64,000 bases of DNA from Acidimicrobiaceae bacterium (GTDB lineage: Bacteria > Actinomycetota > Acidimicrobiia > Acidimicrobiales > Ilumatobacteraceae). A program made the position numbers and the translations under genes. Shown piece after piece: positions 28,658 to 37,014 of the stretch. Under the pieces are notes generated by a model that was not told where the DNA came from, made no database searches, and saw only the letters and a list, made by a program, of their open reading frames with translations. The stretch covers positions 48,536-112,535 of the forward strand of contig JACJWG010000016.1 in NCBI GenBank assembly GCA_020637235.1. The letters run 5' to 3'. Every line of letters starts with the position of its first letter. Within the stretch, counting starts at the first letter, position 1.

Positions 28658-29815
28658 TCAGACCGCGATCGCCGGCGCGACGGGGATGAGACGGAGGCCG
28701 CCGCGACCGTCGAAGGTGAGCCCGGCCCGACCCTCGACGAGCGACCGGACGCCGTCACCGAGCAGTTCGGCCCGCCAGCCGCTCGCCAGCCGCGCCTCCC
28801 GATCGCCGCGCAGCAGGGCCACCAGGTCGGCGCGGGTGGCCAGCAGTGCCGTGTCGATCCGCTCGGCGCGAGCCACCTCGCTCACCCAGGCGGAGACCAG
28901 GGTGACGGCGGGGCGCAACGACCGGTCGAGTTCGTCGCCCTCCGGGACCGGCACGCTCACGTCGCGAGCGAGCCCGGCCTGCACCGCGGCGAGGATCTCG
29001 GCGCCGATCGCGCCTCGACTGTGGCGCTCTTCCACCCCCCGGGCGTGGGCCAGCTCGGCCGGGGTGGAGGGGTGCTTCTGCGCGATGCCCAGGATCGCGA
29101 GGTCGGGCAGGATCTGTCGCACCGGGACGTCGACGCTGGCCGCTCGCCGCTCGCGCCACGCGGCCACCGCCTGCGCCACGCCGCGCGATCGAGCCTTCAG
29201 CACCCGGACGTCCTTCAGCCGCAGCCACGCCTGCTCGGGGTCGATCGCACCGGTGGGACGGGTCCGCAGCTCTTCGCAGGCGTCCGACGCCCAGGTGAGC
29301 CGTCCGAGCGCGGTGAGCTGCGCGGTGAGCCGATCGTGCAGTTCGAGCAGATGAGCCACGTCGCCGGCCGCGTACACCTGCTGGTCGGCCGTCAACGGAC
29401 GGCGCAACCAGTCGGTGAGCCGGTCGCCCTTCGAGGCGTTCACACCGAGTTCGGCGTGCAGCAGCGACTGCAGCGACGGTGTGCTGTACCCGGTGAATCC
29501 GGCGGCGAGTTGGGTGTCGAACATGCGCGCCGGCACCGAGCCGACGCTGTGGGTGAGCACGTCGAGGTCCTGCTGCGCGGCGTGGAACACGGCCACGGCG
29601 GGCGAGGCGAACAGGCGACGCAGCGGGGTGACGTCGACGGCGATGGGGTCGACGAGCACGATCTGGTCGTCCCATCCGAGCTGCACCAGGGCGAGCTTCG
29701 GGAAGTAGGTGCGCTCTCGGTGGAACTCGGTGTCGATCGCGTAGCGCTCGACACCGCTCAGCGTGTCGACGACCGCCTCGAACTCGTCCTGGGTGGCGAT
29801 CCAGCGATGGGTCAC
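28658..29815 (-). CDS. rnd: Ribonuclease D-like 3'-5' exonuclease with HRDC domain
   Basis: A 385-aa DEDDy exonuclease that trims RNA 3' ends. Exo I is AIDTEFHRERTYFPKL, Exo II HAAQQDLDVL, and Exo III VYAAGDVAHLLEL. An HRDC region follows (LRLKDVRVLKARSRGVAQAV, then REILPDL-like RQILPDLAIL). The GTG at 29815 is chosen because the family N-terminus begins just there; the frame remains open much further upstream through mobA. Convergent with parA, 21 bp apart. Confidence 0.9.
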   Translation of the reverse strand: MTHRWIATQDEFEAVVDTLSGVERYAIDTEFHRERTYFPKLALVQLGWDDQIVLVDPIAVDVTPLRRLFASPAVAVFHAAQQDLDVLTHSVGSVPARMFDTQLAAGFTGYSTPSLQSLLHAELGVNASKGDRLTDWLRRPLTADQQVYAAGDVAHLLELHDRLTAQLTALGRLTWASDACEELRTRPTGAIDPEQAWLRLKDVRVLKARSRGVAQAVAAWRERRAASVDVPVRQILPDLAILGIAQKHPSTPAELAHARGVEERHSRGAIGAEILAAVQAGLARDVSVPVPEGDELDRSLRPAVTLVSAWVSEVARAERIDTALLATRADLVALLRGDREARLASGWRAELLGDGVRSLVEGRAGLTFDGRGGLRLIPVAPAIAV

Positions 29816-29897
29816 GAACTCGCGACCTCCACGGCGCCGGGACGGCACCGCCGGGTGGACCGTGGGATGGACCGGTGGTTCGACATGCGCAGGCACG

Positions 29898-30482
29898 TTA
29901 CCTGGTGGAACGGCCCAGATCGTGGGGGGTGTTCGCGTTCGTGAGCGCGCCGGGGCGCACCTGCTCGACCTCGAGGCGCAGGCCGGGGAGGGCGGCGTGC
30001 ACGGCGCGCTCGCCGGCGGCGAGGTGGGCCGCGAGCGCCTCGACGGCGCTCGGCCACCACAGCGCGCACAGCGGTTCGAGTCGGTCGGTGCGCGCGACGA
30101 CGGCGTCGAGGTCGACGCGCCCGGCGTGGCGTGCCAGGGCGCCGACCGTCGGCGCATCGAGGTCGACGAGGTCGGTCGCGACCACCACCGTCGGCACGCC
30201 CGCGTGTCGAACAGCGGTGACGATGCCGCCGAGCGGGCCCTCGCCCGGCCAGCCGTCCCGAACGGCCTCGAGCCCGGCGGCACGGAGCCGGACGAGATCG
30301 CCACCGACCGCGAACACCGGGCGGCACCCGCCGGCAGCCAGCGCGGCGGCGACGCGCCGCACCAACGACGTCCCCCCGACCTCGACGAAGGCCTTGTCGG
30401 CACCCATCCGGCGGCTGGCACCACCGGTGAGCACCGCCCCGGCGACCCCGCAGCCGTGCTCGGTCACCGGGACCGGGCTCAC
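29898..30482 (-). CDS. mobA: Molybdenum cofactor guanylyltransferase (MobA-like)
   Basis: A 194-aa nucleotidyltransferase. The N-terminal GAVLTGGASRRMGADKA is the GTP-binding signature, GPLGGIVTAV and VVVATDLVDLD (where Mg-binding D/DMP is usual) follow, and NANTPHDL is typical of the MobA C-terminus. MobA attaches GMP to molybdopterin. No other molybdenum cofactor genes are in the window, so a related NTP transferase role cannot be excluded. Its ATG overlaps the DUF3151 stop as ATGA. Confidence 0.8.
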   Translation of the reverse strand: MSPVPVTEHGCGVAGAVLTGGASRRMGADKAFVEVGGTSLVRRVAAALAAGGCRPVFAVGGDLVRLRAAGLEAVRDGWPGEGPLGGIVTAVRHAGVPTVVVATDLVDLDAPTVGALARHAGRVDLDAVVARTDRLEPLCALWWPSAVEALAAHLAAGERAVHAALPGLRLEVEQVRPGALTNANTPHDLGRSTR

Positions 30483-30937
30483 GCCTCGGTGTCGGGGATG
30501 CCGGCCGGGTCGAGCTGGGCCAGGAAGAGCGCGATCCGCTCGGCCTCGTCGGCCTCACCGATGAGCGCCGCCATCTGCCCGAGCCCGGCGAGGGCCCGGA
30601 GGAAGCCGTGGTTCGACGGTTCGGACCAGCGGACGTACCCCGAGCCGCGCCATCCGTTGGCCCGGAGCGCGTCGAGCCCCCGGTGATAGCCGACCCGGTA
30701 GGCCGCATACCGCTCGACCGGGTCCCGACCGAGGTCGCCCAACGTGGCCCAGGCGTCGAGGAATCGCGGATGTGCCGCGACGACCTCGCTCACCCGGTGG
30801 TGCCGGACCTCCTCGGGCGACTCCGCGGCCCGACGCAACTCGTCGGCGAGGGCTGCATCGACCGGCGGCAGCACGGTGCTCGGCAGACCGCCGGGGCGCA
30901 GGTCGATCGGGCGGCTGTCGGCAGCAGGATCACTCAC
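30479..30937 (-). CDS. DUF3151-family protein
   Basis: A 152-aa soluble protein of the actinobacterial DUF3151 family, function unknown. The conserved core is YRVGYHRGLDALRANGWRG followed by SGYVRWSEPSNHGFLRALAGLG. The GTG at 30937 is preceded by TAGCGT with an 8-nt spacer, implying a leaderless message. It is followed by mobA with a 4-bp overlap and is divergent from a small membrane protein gene. Confidence 0.85.
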   Translation of the reverse strand: MSDPAADSRPIDLRPGGLPSTVLPPVDAALADELRRAAESPEEVRHHRVSEVVAAHPRFLDAWATLGDLGRDPVERYAAYRVGYHRGLDALRANGWRGSGYVRWSEPSNHGFLRALAGLGQMAALIGEADEAERIALFLAQLDPAGIPDTEA

Positions 30938-30945
30938 GGTGGCAC

Positions 30946-30962
30946 ACGCTACGACGTACTGT
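30946..30962. promoter_or_regulatory. Compact back-to-back leaderless promoters
   Basis: TAGCGT (minus strand, 30946-30951) serves the GTG at 30937, and TACTGT (plus strand, 30957-30962) serves the ATG at 30969. The start codons are only 31 bp apart and the -10 boxes 5 bp apart, so the two polymerase footprints must overlap. Confidence 0.5.
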
Positions 30963-30968
30963 GCGCCC

Positions 30969-31268
30969 ATGCTCGCGCTCACCCTCGGAAGCGCCCGTCA
31001 CCTCGCCGTCGCAATCGTCGTCGTGTTCGTCGTGCTCGCCGTCGTCTCGGCCAAGGCGATCGCCAACGTCACCTGGAAGATCACCACCATGCTCGTGATG
31101 GTCGGCTTCGCGCTCGGCGTGTGGACGCAGCGTGCCAACCTGTCCGACTGCGCCGAGCAGGCCAGGGCGAAGGCCACGGTGGGCGACACCTCCCCCACCA
31201 GCTGCACCTTCTTCGGGGTCACCGTCGACGTCCCCGGTGTCACGATCCCCGGCGGCGACGCCGGCTGA
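30969..31268 (+). CDS. Small two-helix membrane protein, unknown function
   Basis: A 99-aa protein with two hydrophobic segments, about residues 12-30 (AVAIVVVFVVLAVVSA) and 36-52 (ITTMLVMVGFALGVW). A short hydrophilic C-terminus contains two cysteines (SDCAEQAR and TSCTFFG). I do not recognise it. The ATG lies 6 nt after TACTGT, indicating a leaderless transcript. The frame remains open upstream to 30744, but that part runs antisense through the DUF3151 gene. Confidence 0.7.
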   Translation: MLALTLGSARHLAVAIVVVFVVLAVVSAKAIANVTWKITTMLVMVGFALGVWTQRANLSDCAEQARAKATVGDTSPTSCTFFGVTVDVPGVTIPGGDAG

Positions 31269-31303
31269 GCGGGCGAGCCCCGCCCGGTCACCCGGTCGCC
31301 GGT

Positions 31304-32092
31304 TCAGGCGATCTCGGCGTCGAGCAGCGGGAACACCATCCGCTCGGCGAACAGCGCGGCGTGGCTCAGCGGCGCGTCGTGGCGGCAGCCCGGCACCACG
31401 ACCAGCCGGGCACCGGCGATGTGCTCGGCGACGTGCCGCATGCCGCGCTGGTGATGAGGCGAGCCGAGTTCGCCGTGTCCGGCGATCACCGGGCACGTGA
31501 TCTGTTCGGGCGCCCACGGTCGGTGCTCGCGGAGGTCGGCCAGCTCGGCCACCATCGCCGCGCCCTCCAGCCGACGGGTCCGCCGCGTCCGCTCGGGCAG
31601 CGCCTCCCAGCGGGCGTCGCCCACCATGCGACGCATGAACACCTCGGCCGCGGCCTCCGGATCGGCCGCCGATGCCACCGCGGCGGCTCCCGCGGTGTTC
31701 CCCGGCCACCACGGCTCCCACGACAGCGGGGATTCGTAGAGTGCCACGGCGCGCACGAGGCTCGGGTGCGCAGCGGCGAGCGCCAGGGCGATGTTGCCGC
31801 CGAAGCTGTGTCCCACCAGCACGGCGTGGCGGCCGGCGAGGACACCGAGCAGATCGGCCACCTGGTGGCCCATGTCGAACGGTCCCGGATGCCGCCCGTC
31901 GCCGGCGACGGACCGCCCGTAGCCACGGCGGTCGTACCGCGCCACCCGATGCGCTCGGTCGAGCTGACGGCTCAGCTTCACCATGCCGGTGCTGCGGTCC
32001 ATCGAACCGTGGATCACCACGACGAGCGGTGCGGTCGCGGGTCCGGCCTCGTCGGCCCAGATCGGGACGTGGGTGTCGGTGGGACGTTGCAT
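31304..32092 (-). CDS. Alpha/beta-fold hydrolase
   Basis: A 262-aa alpha/beta hydrolase. VVVIHGSMDRSTG carries the oxyanion-hole region, YDRRGYGRS follows, the nucleophile elbow is VGHSFGGNIAL near residue 93, and the catalytic histidine is probably in GCRHDAPLSH. The substrate cannot be inferred. It lies 9 bp downstream of the pyruvate kinase gene on the same strand, so cotranscription is likely. Confidence 0.85.
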   Translation of the reverse strand: MQRPTDTHVPIWADEAGPATAPLVVVIHGSMDRSTGMVKLSRQLDRAHRVARYDRRGYGRSVAGDGRHPGPFDMGHQVADLLGVLAGRHAVLVGHSFGGNIALALAAAHPSLVRAVALYESPLSWEPWWPGNTAGAAAVASAADPEAAAEVFMRRMVGDARWEALPERTRRTRRLEGAAMVAELADLREHRPWAPEQITCPVIAGHGELGSPHHQRGMRHVAEHIAGARLVVVPGCRHDAPLSHAALFAERMVFPLLDAEIA

Positions 32093-32101
32093 GCGTGCGG
32101 C

Positions 32102-33538
32102 TCAGGCCACCTGGACGAGGCGCAGGACGTCGGTGGCGGCGCCGCTCGGACGGTCGGGCGCGCCGGCGAGCACGAGCACGACCTGGCCGCTGCGCACGTG
32201 CCCGGCGCGCACGGCGGTCTCGACGGCGAACCACACGAGCTCGTCGGTGGACCGATAGGTGTCGACGACCATCGGCGTCACGCCCCACGACAGCGCCATG
32301 GTCCGCACCGTGGCCGGGTCGGGCGACAGCCCGATCAGCGCCGGTGTGGGCCGGAAGCGGGCCATCGCCCGCGTCGTGCGTCCCGAGCGGGTACAGCACA
32401 AGATGGCGTCGGCCCCGGCGTCCACGGCCGCGAGACCGGCGGCATGGGTGATCGCCATGGTGATCCGGTCGGAACCCTCGGGCCACTGACGCCGCTGCAT
32501 CCGGCCGAGCCGGGTGCCCCACGCGCTGTAGCTCGCCTCCATCTCCGCCCGCTCGGCGATCCGGCGCATCGAGTCGACGACGGCGACGGGGTCGTGCCCG
32601 ATGGCGGTCTCGGCCGACAGCATGAGCGCGTCGGTGCCGTCGAACACCGCGTTGGCGATGTCGCTCACCTCGGCCCGGGTGGGTGACGGCGAGGTGATCA
32701 TGCTCTCGAGCATCTGCGTGGCGGTGATCACCGGCACGCCCATCTCGACGCAGTGGCGAACGATCCGCTTCTGCAGGTGGGGCACGTCCTCGAGCGGGCA
32801 CTCGATGCCGAGGTCGCCGCGGGCGACCATCACGGCGTCGGCCTCGGCGGCGATCTCCTCGAGCGCCGCCACCGCCGGCAGGGTCTCGATCTTCGCCACC
32901 AGGTGCGGACGGTGCGGGAGCACGGCCTCGCGCACCTTCACGAGGTCGGCGGCCGAGCGGACGAACGACACCGCGAGGAAGTCGACGCCCTCGCCCGCCA
33001 TGATCGCGGCGAGACGCAGGTCGTCGTCGGTCGGCGTCCGCAGCCGCAACCGCTCGGCCGGGATGTGCACCCCCGGACGACCCTGGGTGGTACCGCCGGT
33101 GAGGATCCGCGCGGTCACCTCGTGGGCACCGACCGCCTCGACCCGCAGCGAGATCGCGCCGTCGCCGATCACCACCCGATCGCCGAGGTCGAGGTCGTCG
33201 ATCAGGGTGGCGTAGTCGACCTGGAAACACGATGCGTCGCTCGGCCCGTCGCCCGCCTTCAGGCACAGCGTCCGACCGGCGACGAGCTGGACGCCGTCGT
33301 CGGGGAGCTGCCCGGCGCGCACCTTCGGACCCGGCAGGTCGGCGAGCACCCCCACCACCCGACCCACGCGCTGCGCGGCGGCGCGAACGGCGTGCAGCCG
33401 ATCGACGTGGTCCTCCACCCGACCGTGCGACAGGTTGAGCCGGACGACGTCGACGCCGGCGAGCAACAGGCTGTCGAGCACCTCCGGCCGTTCGCTCGCG
33501 GGTCCGAGCGTGGCGACGATCTTGGTCCGGGACTCCAT
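32102..33538 (-). CDS. pyk: Pyruvate kinase
   Basis: A 478-aa pyruvate kinase, the last ATP-forming step of glycolysis. Motifs: TKIVATLGPAS at the N-terminus, VVRLNLSHG, the MVARGDLGIECPLEDVP active-site region, and VITATQMLESM followed by SPTPTRAE-like SPSPTRAEVSDIANAV. The B and C-terminal regulatory domains are both present. Start chosen at the ATG at 33538; an in-frame ATG three codons upstream (33547) is equally possible. Confidence 0.96.
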   Translation of the reverse strand: MESRTKIVATLGPASERPEVLDSLLLAGVDVVRLNLSHGRVEDHVDRLHAVRAAAQRVGRVVGVLADLPGPKVRAGQLPDDGVQLVAGRTLCLKAGDGPSDASCFQVDYATLIDDLDLGDRVVIGDGAISLRVEAVGAHEVTARILTGGTTQGRPGVHIPAERLRLRTPTDDDLRLAAIMAGEGVDFLAVSFVRSAADLVKVREAVLPHRPHLVAKIETLPAVAALEEIAAEADAVMVARGDLGIECPLEDVPHLQKRIVRHCVEMGVPVITATQMLESMITSPSPTRAEVSDIANAVFDGTDALMLSAETAIGHDPVAVVDSMRRIAERAEMEASYSAWGTRLGRMQRRQWPEGSDRITMAITHAAGLAAVDAGADAILCCTRSGRTTRAMARFRPTPALIGLSPDPATVRTMALSWGVTPMVVDTYRSTDELVWFAVETAVRAGHVRSGQVVLVLAGAPDRPSGAATDVLRLVQVA

Positions 33539-33681
33539 GCACCCCATTCAAGCCGCCCGCGACCACCCCGCCGGTCCATCACCGCCTCGCGGGGTGTCGA
33601 GCGTGCGCCACGGGGCCACGTGCACGACGCCGCTGCATGACGCCGCCACCGGCGGTGTCGACGTGCTAGGGAAGGGGCCGT

Positions 33682-34320
33682 ATGGAGCTGTTGCTGATCC
33701 GCCACGCCCTGCCCATCCGGCGCGAACTCGACGACGGTGTCGCCGACCCGGAGCTCTCCGAGGCGGGCCACGCGCAGGCTCAGCACCTCGCCACCTACCT
33801 GTCCACCGAGACGCTCGACGCCGTGTACGCGAGCCCGCTCGCTCGCGCCCGGCAGACGGCGGCACCGGTCGCGGCCACCCAGGGACGCACCGTCGAGATC
33901 GTCGACGGGGTGGCCGAGTGGGACCGCAACTCGAACGAGTACGTCCCGGTGGAGGAGCTCCGCGCCGCCAACGATCCTCGATGGCAGTCGATGCTGAAGG
34001 GCGAGTGGACCGTGCACGAGGAACGGCCCGAGGAGTTCCGGGGGCGTGTGGTCGACGGCGTCGAAGGGGTGATCGCTGCACACCACGGACAGAAGGTGGC
34101 GATCGTGTGCCACGGCGGCGTGATCAACGCCTACATCGCCCACATCCTCGGCCTCGACTCGGCAGCGATGGGATTCCAGCCGGGGTTCTTCTACCCGAAC
34201 TACACCTCGATCCACCGGATCGCAGCGGCGCGCAGCGGCGAGCGTTCCGTGGTGACGCTGAACGAGACGTCGTTCCTCCGTCACACCGGCCTCCCGATGG
34301 GCCTGTTCCAGCGCGGCTGA
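33682..34320 (+). CDS. Histidine phosphatase (phosphoglycerate mutase-like)
   Basis: A 212-aa histidine phosphatase. The phospho-acceptor histidine is in LLLIRHALPIRR near residue 8, and the second catalytic histidine is in VAIVCHGGVINAYIA near 145. YASPLARARQTAAP is the usual substrate-pocket segment. Such enzymes range from phosphoglycerate mutases to sugar or nucleotide phosphatases; the substrate here is unknown. GAAGGGG precedes the ATG. It lies 44 bp upstream of the aminopeptidase gene on the same strand. Confidence 0.86.
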   Translation: MELLLIRHALPIRRELDDGVADPELSEAGHAQAQHLATYLSTETLDAVYASPLARARQTAAPVAATQGRTVEIVDGVAEWDRNSNEYVPVEELRAANDPRWQSMLKGEWTVHEERPEEFRGRVVDGVEGVIAAHHGQKVAIVCHGGVINAYIAHILGLDSAAMGFQPGFFYPNYTSIHRIAAARSGERSVVTLNETSFLRHTGLPMGLFQRG

Positions 34321-34364
34321 GCCCCGCCGGGCCACGATCCACGACAGCGAGAAAGGCGGCACGC

Positions 34365-35627
34365 ATGGCCACCATCGACGACCTCATCGAGTACCTCGAC
34401 GGGTCGCGCTCCCCCTGGCACGCCGCCGCGTCGAGCGCCGCGGCGCTGATCGAGGCCGGCTTCCAGCCGCTCGTGCTCACCGACGACTGGACCGAGCTCC
34501 CCGACGCAGGCGTCGTGATCAGCGGCGCCGGCCTCGTCGCGTTCCGCCTCGCCCCCGGGACGGGCGCGACGCCGTTCCGCATCATCGGCGCCCACACCGA
34601 CTCGCCGTGTCTCCGGGTGAAGCCCCGCCCGGACGTCGGCCAGCTCGGCTGGAAGCAGCTCGCGGTCGAGGTGTACGGCGGGGTGCTGCTCAACAGCTGG
34701 GTCGACCGCGACCTCGGGGTCGCCGGACGGGTGGTGCTCGCCGACGGCTCGGTGGTCGACGTCACGGTGGACGACGCGGTGTGCCGGATCCCGCAGCTCG
34801 CGATCCACCTCGACCGCGACGTGAACGAGAAGGGCCTCGTGCTCGACAAGCAGCAGCACCTCACGCCGGTGTGGGGCACGGGCTCACCGCGCGCCGGTGA
34901 GTTCCGCGAGTGGCTGGCCGAGCAGATGGAGCTGACGCCGGACGAGATCGGGTGGTGGGAGCTCTGCCTGTTCGACCGCACCCCGGCGGCCGTCCTGGGC
35001 GCCGACGCGTCGCTGCTCGCCGCCGGCCGGCTTGACAACCAGCTCTCGTGCTGGGCGGCCACCGACGCACTCGCACACGCATCGGCCTCCGAGACCCACC
35101 ACCAGGTGATCGCCCTGTTCGACCACGAGGAGGTGGGCAGCGAGAGCACCACCGGCGCCGCCGGCCCGCTGCTCGAGCAGGTGCTCGAACGGATCTCGCT
35201 CGGCCGACGGGTGTCGCGAGCCGGACACCTGGCCGCGCTCGCCGGGTCGTCGTGCCTGTCGGCCGACAACGCTCACGCCGTGCACCCGAACTACCCCGAG
35301 CGCCACGAGCCCGGCCACCGGCCGATCGTGAACCAGGGGCCTGCGCTCAAGGTGAACGCGAACCAGCGGTACGCCACGAGCGCCCGCACCGCAGCGGCGT
35401 TCCAGGCGGCATGCGAGCGCGCCGGCGTGCCCTGGCAGGTGTTCGTGAGCCGGAACAACATGCCGTGCGGATCGACGATCGGGCCGATCACCGCCACCCG
35501 CCTCGGGATCGAGACCGTCGACGTCGGTGTGCCGCAGCTGTCGATGCACTCGGCCCGCGAGCTCTGCGGCACCGAGGACCCGATCAGCCTGGCCGCCGCC
35601 GCCGGCGCCTGGCTCGGCGACGCCTGA
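34365..35627 (+). CDS. apeB: M18 family aspartyl aminopeptidase
   Basis: A 420-aa zinc aminopeptidase of family M18, removing N-terminal residues, typically Asp or Glu. Metal ligands are visible in IIGAHTDSPCL (His), RLDNQLSCWAA (Asp), DHEEVGSES (Glu pair) and LSMHSARELCG (His). The ATG at 34365 follows AAAGGCGG and gives the family N-terminus; the open frame further upstream overlaps the phosphatase gene. Length matches the family. Confidence 0.92.
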   Translation: MATIDDLIEYLDGSRSPWHAAASSAAALIEAGFQPLVLTDDWTELPDAGVVISGAGLVAFRLAPGTGATPFRIIGAHTDSPCLRVKPRPDVGQLGWKQLAVEVYGGVLLNSWVDRDLGVAGRVVLADGSVVDVTVDDAVCRIPQLAIHLDRDVNEKGLVLDKQQHLTPVWGTGSPRAGEFREWLAEQMELTPDEIGWWELCLFDRTPAAVLGADASLLAAGRLDNQLSCWAATDALAHASASETHHQVIALFDHEEVGSESTTGAAGPLLEQVLERISLGRRVSRAGHLAALAGSSCLSADNAHAVHPNYPERHEPGHRPIVNQGPALKVNANQRYATSARTAAAFQAACERAGVPWQVFVSRNNMPCGSTIGPITATRLGIETVDVGVPQLSMHSARELCGTEDPISLAAAAGAWLGDA

Positions 35628-35681
35628 ACCGGCCGGACGACCCGAGCGGCGCGCAGATCGGCGCGCGGATCGGCGAGCGGA

Positions 35682-36353
35682 TCAGACCCGGCGGCTCGCG
35701 TCGTCGTACAGGCGCTGCAGCTCGGCGTGCAGCACATGACTGAGCTCGCGCACCGCCACGCGCTGGGCCTTCCCGCTCGCACCGACGGGCACCTCGATCG
35801 GCGGACCGATCGTCACGTGCACCTTGCGCGGGAAGATGAACTTCGTCCCCTTGGGCATCGCCCGCTCGCTGCCGGCGATGCCCACCGGCACGATCGGCAC
35901 GCCCGCCTTCACGGCGATGTAGGTGGCGCCGTCGAACAGCGGGTGCACCTCGTCGCCGCTCTTGCGCTCCCCCTCGGGGAACAGCACCAGCGGTTCGCCT
36001 CCCTCGAGCACCTCGATGCAGCGCTTCAGCGCCTCGCGGTCGGCCGAGCCACGGGTGACCGGGAACCCGCCGAGCGCCGACAGCAGCCGTCCGAACTGGC
36101 GCTGCTTCCAGTACTTGTCGGCGCCCATGAACCGCATCCGGCGGCGGGTCACCCCCGACGAGATCGGCGTGTCGAGGATGCTGCGGTGCACCGGCGCGAG
36201 GAGGAACGGGCCGCTCGCCGGCACGTGCTCGCGTCCGTCGACCGTCATCCGACACCAGAGCCGGCAGAACGTGACGACGATGAAGCGGACCGTCTGGTAC
36301 GCGGCGCGGTCGAGCCGGCTGTTGCCGGCGAGCTCGGTGTCGATCCTGGTCAT
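35682..36353 (-). CDS. plsC: 1-acyl-sn-glycerol-3-phosphate acyltransferase
   Basis: A 223-aa PlsC-type acyltransferase that acylates lysophosphatidic acid in phospholipid synthesis. The HX4D catalytic motif is HRSILD near residue 56, and the substrate motif is FPEGERKSG near 128; VPIVPVGIAGSE follows. The ATG overlaps the cmk stop (ATGA). cmk with plsC is a recurrent pairing. Confidence 0.9.
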   Translation of the reverse strand: MTRIDTELAGNSRLDRAAYQTVRFIVVTFCRLWCRMTVDGREHVPASGPFLLAPVHRSILDTPISSGVTRRRMRFMGADKYWKQRQFGRLLSALGGFPVTRGSADREALKRCIEVLEGGEPLVLFPEGERKSGDEVHPLFDGATYIAVKAGVPIVPVGIAGSERAMPKGTKFIFPRKVHVTIGPPIEVPVGASGKAQRVAVRELSHVLHAELQRLYDDASRRV

Positions 36354-37009
36354 CGGAGTCCTTCGTCGGCCGGCGCGTGTTCGGCGACCAGCATCGCTTC
36401 GATCGTGGCGAGCACCTCGTCGATGCCGAGGCCCGTGGTGTCGACGACGTGCGAACCGTCGGCCTGCACCAGCGGGCTGTGTGCTCGCGACGAGTCGTAC
36501 TCGTCTCGCGCGGCGATCGCACGTTCCATCTCGTCGACGTCGCCGCCGGCCTCGGCCACCCGCCGCTCGGCACGCACGCGTGGTGACGCCGTCAGGTACA
36601 GCTTCAGCTCGGCGTCGGGGAACACCACCGACGCGATGTCGCGCCCCTCGATCACACCACCGCCGTGCTCGGCCGCCCAGGCCCGCTGTCGGGTCACCAT
36701 CTCGGCCCGCACCGCGCCATTGGCGGCGACCCGGCTCACCTCGCGGGTCACCTCGGGACTGCGGATCGCAGCGGTGGCGTCGATCCCGTCGACGACCACG
36801 CCGTCGTCGCCCACGTGCAGCACCACCCGAGCGGCCAGCTCGGCGACGGCGCTCGCATCGTCGAGCACGTCGCGGCGCATGGCAGCGAACGTGAGCGCTC
36901 GATACATCGCACCGGTGTCGAGGTAACGGAGACCGAGCCGCGCGGCCAGCGCCCGCGCGATCGTGCTCTTGCCGGCACCCGCCGGCCCGTCGATGGCGAT
37001 CACCCGCAT
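36350..37009 (-). CDS. cmk: Cytidylate kinase
   Basis: A 219-aa CMP/dCMP kinase. P-loop IDGPAGAGKSTIARALA, then LDTGAMYRALT (CMP site), GRDIASVVFPDAELK and RRVAEAGGDVDEMERAIAARD. The ATG at 37009 is 5 bp beyond the guaB1 stop. The open frame to 37378 overlaps guaB1 and was rejected. Complete and ordinary. Confidence 0.95.
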   Translation of the reverse strand: MRVIAIDGPAGAGKSTIARALAARLGLRYLDTGAMYRALTFAAMRRDVLDDASAVAELAARVVLHVGDDGVVVDGIDATAAIRSPEVTREVSRVAANGAVRAEMVTRQRAWAAEHGGGVIEGRDIASVVFPDAELKLYLTASPRVRAERRVAEAGGDVDEMERAIAARDEYDSSRAHSPLVQADGSHVVDTTGLGIDEVLATIEAMLVAEHAPADEGLR

Positions 37010-37014
37010 GTCGA

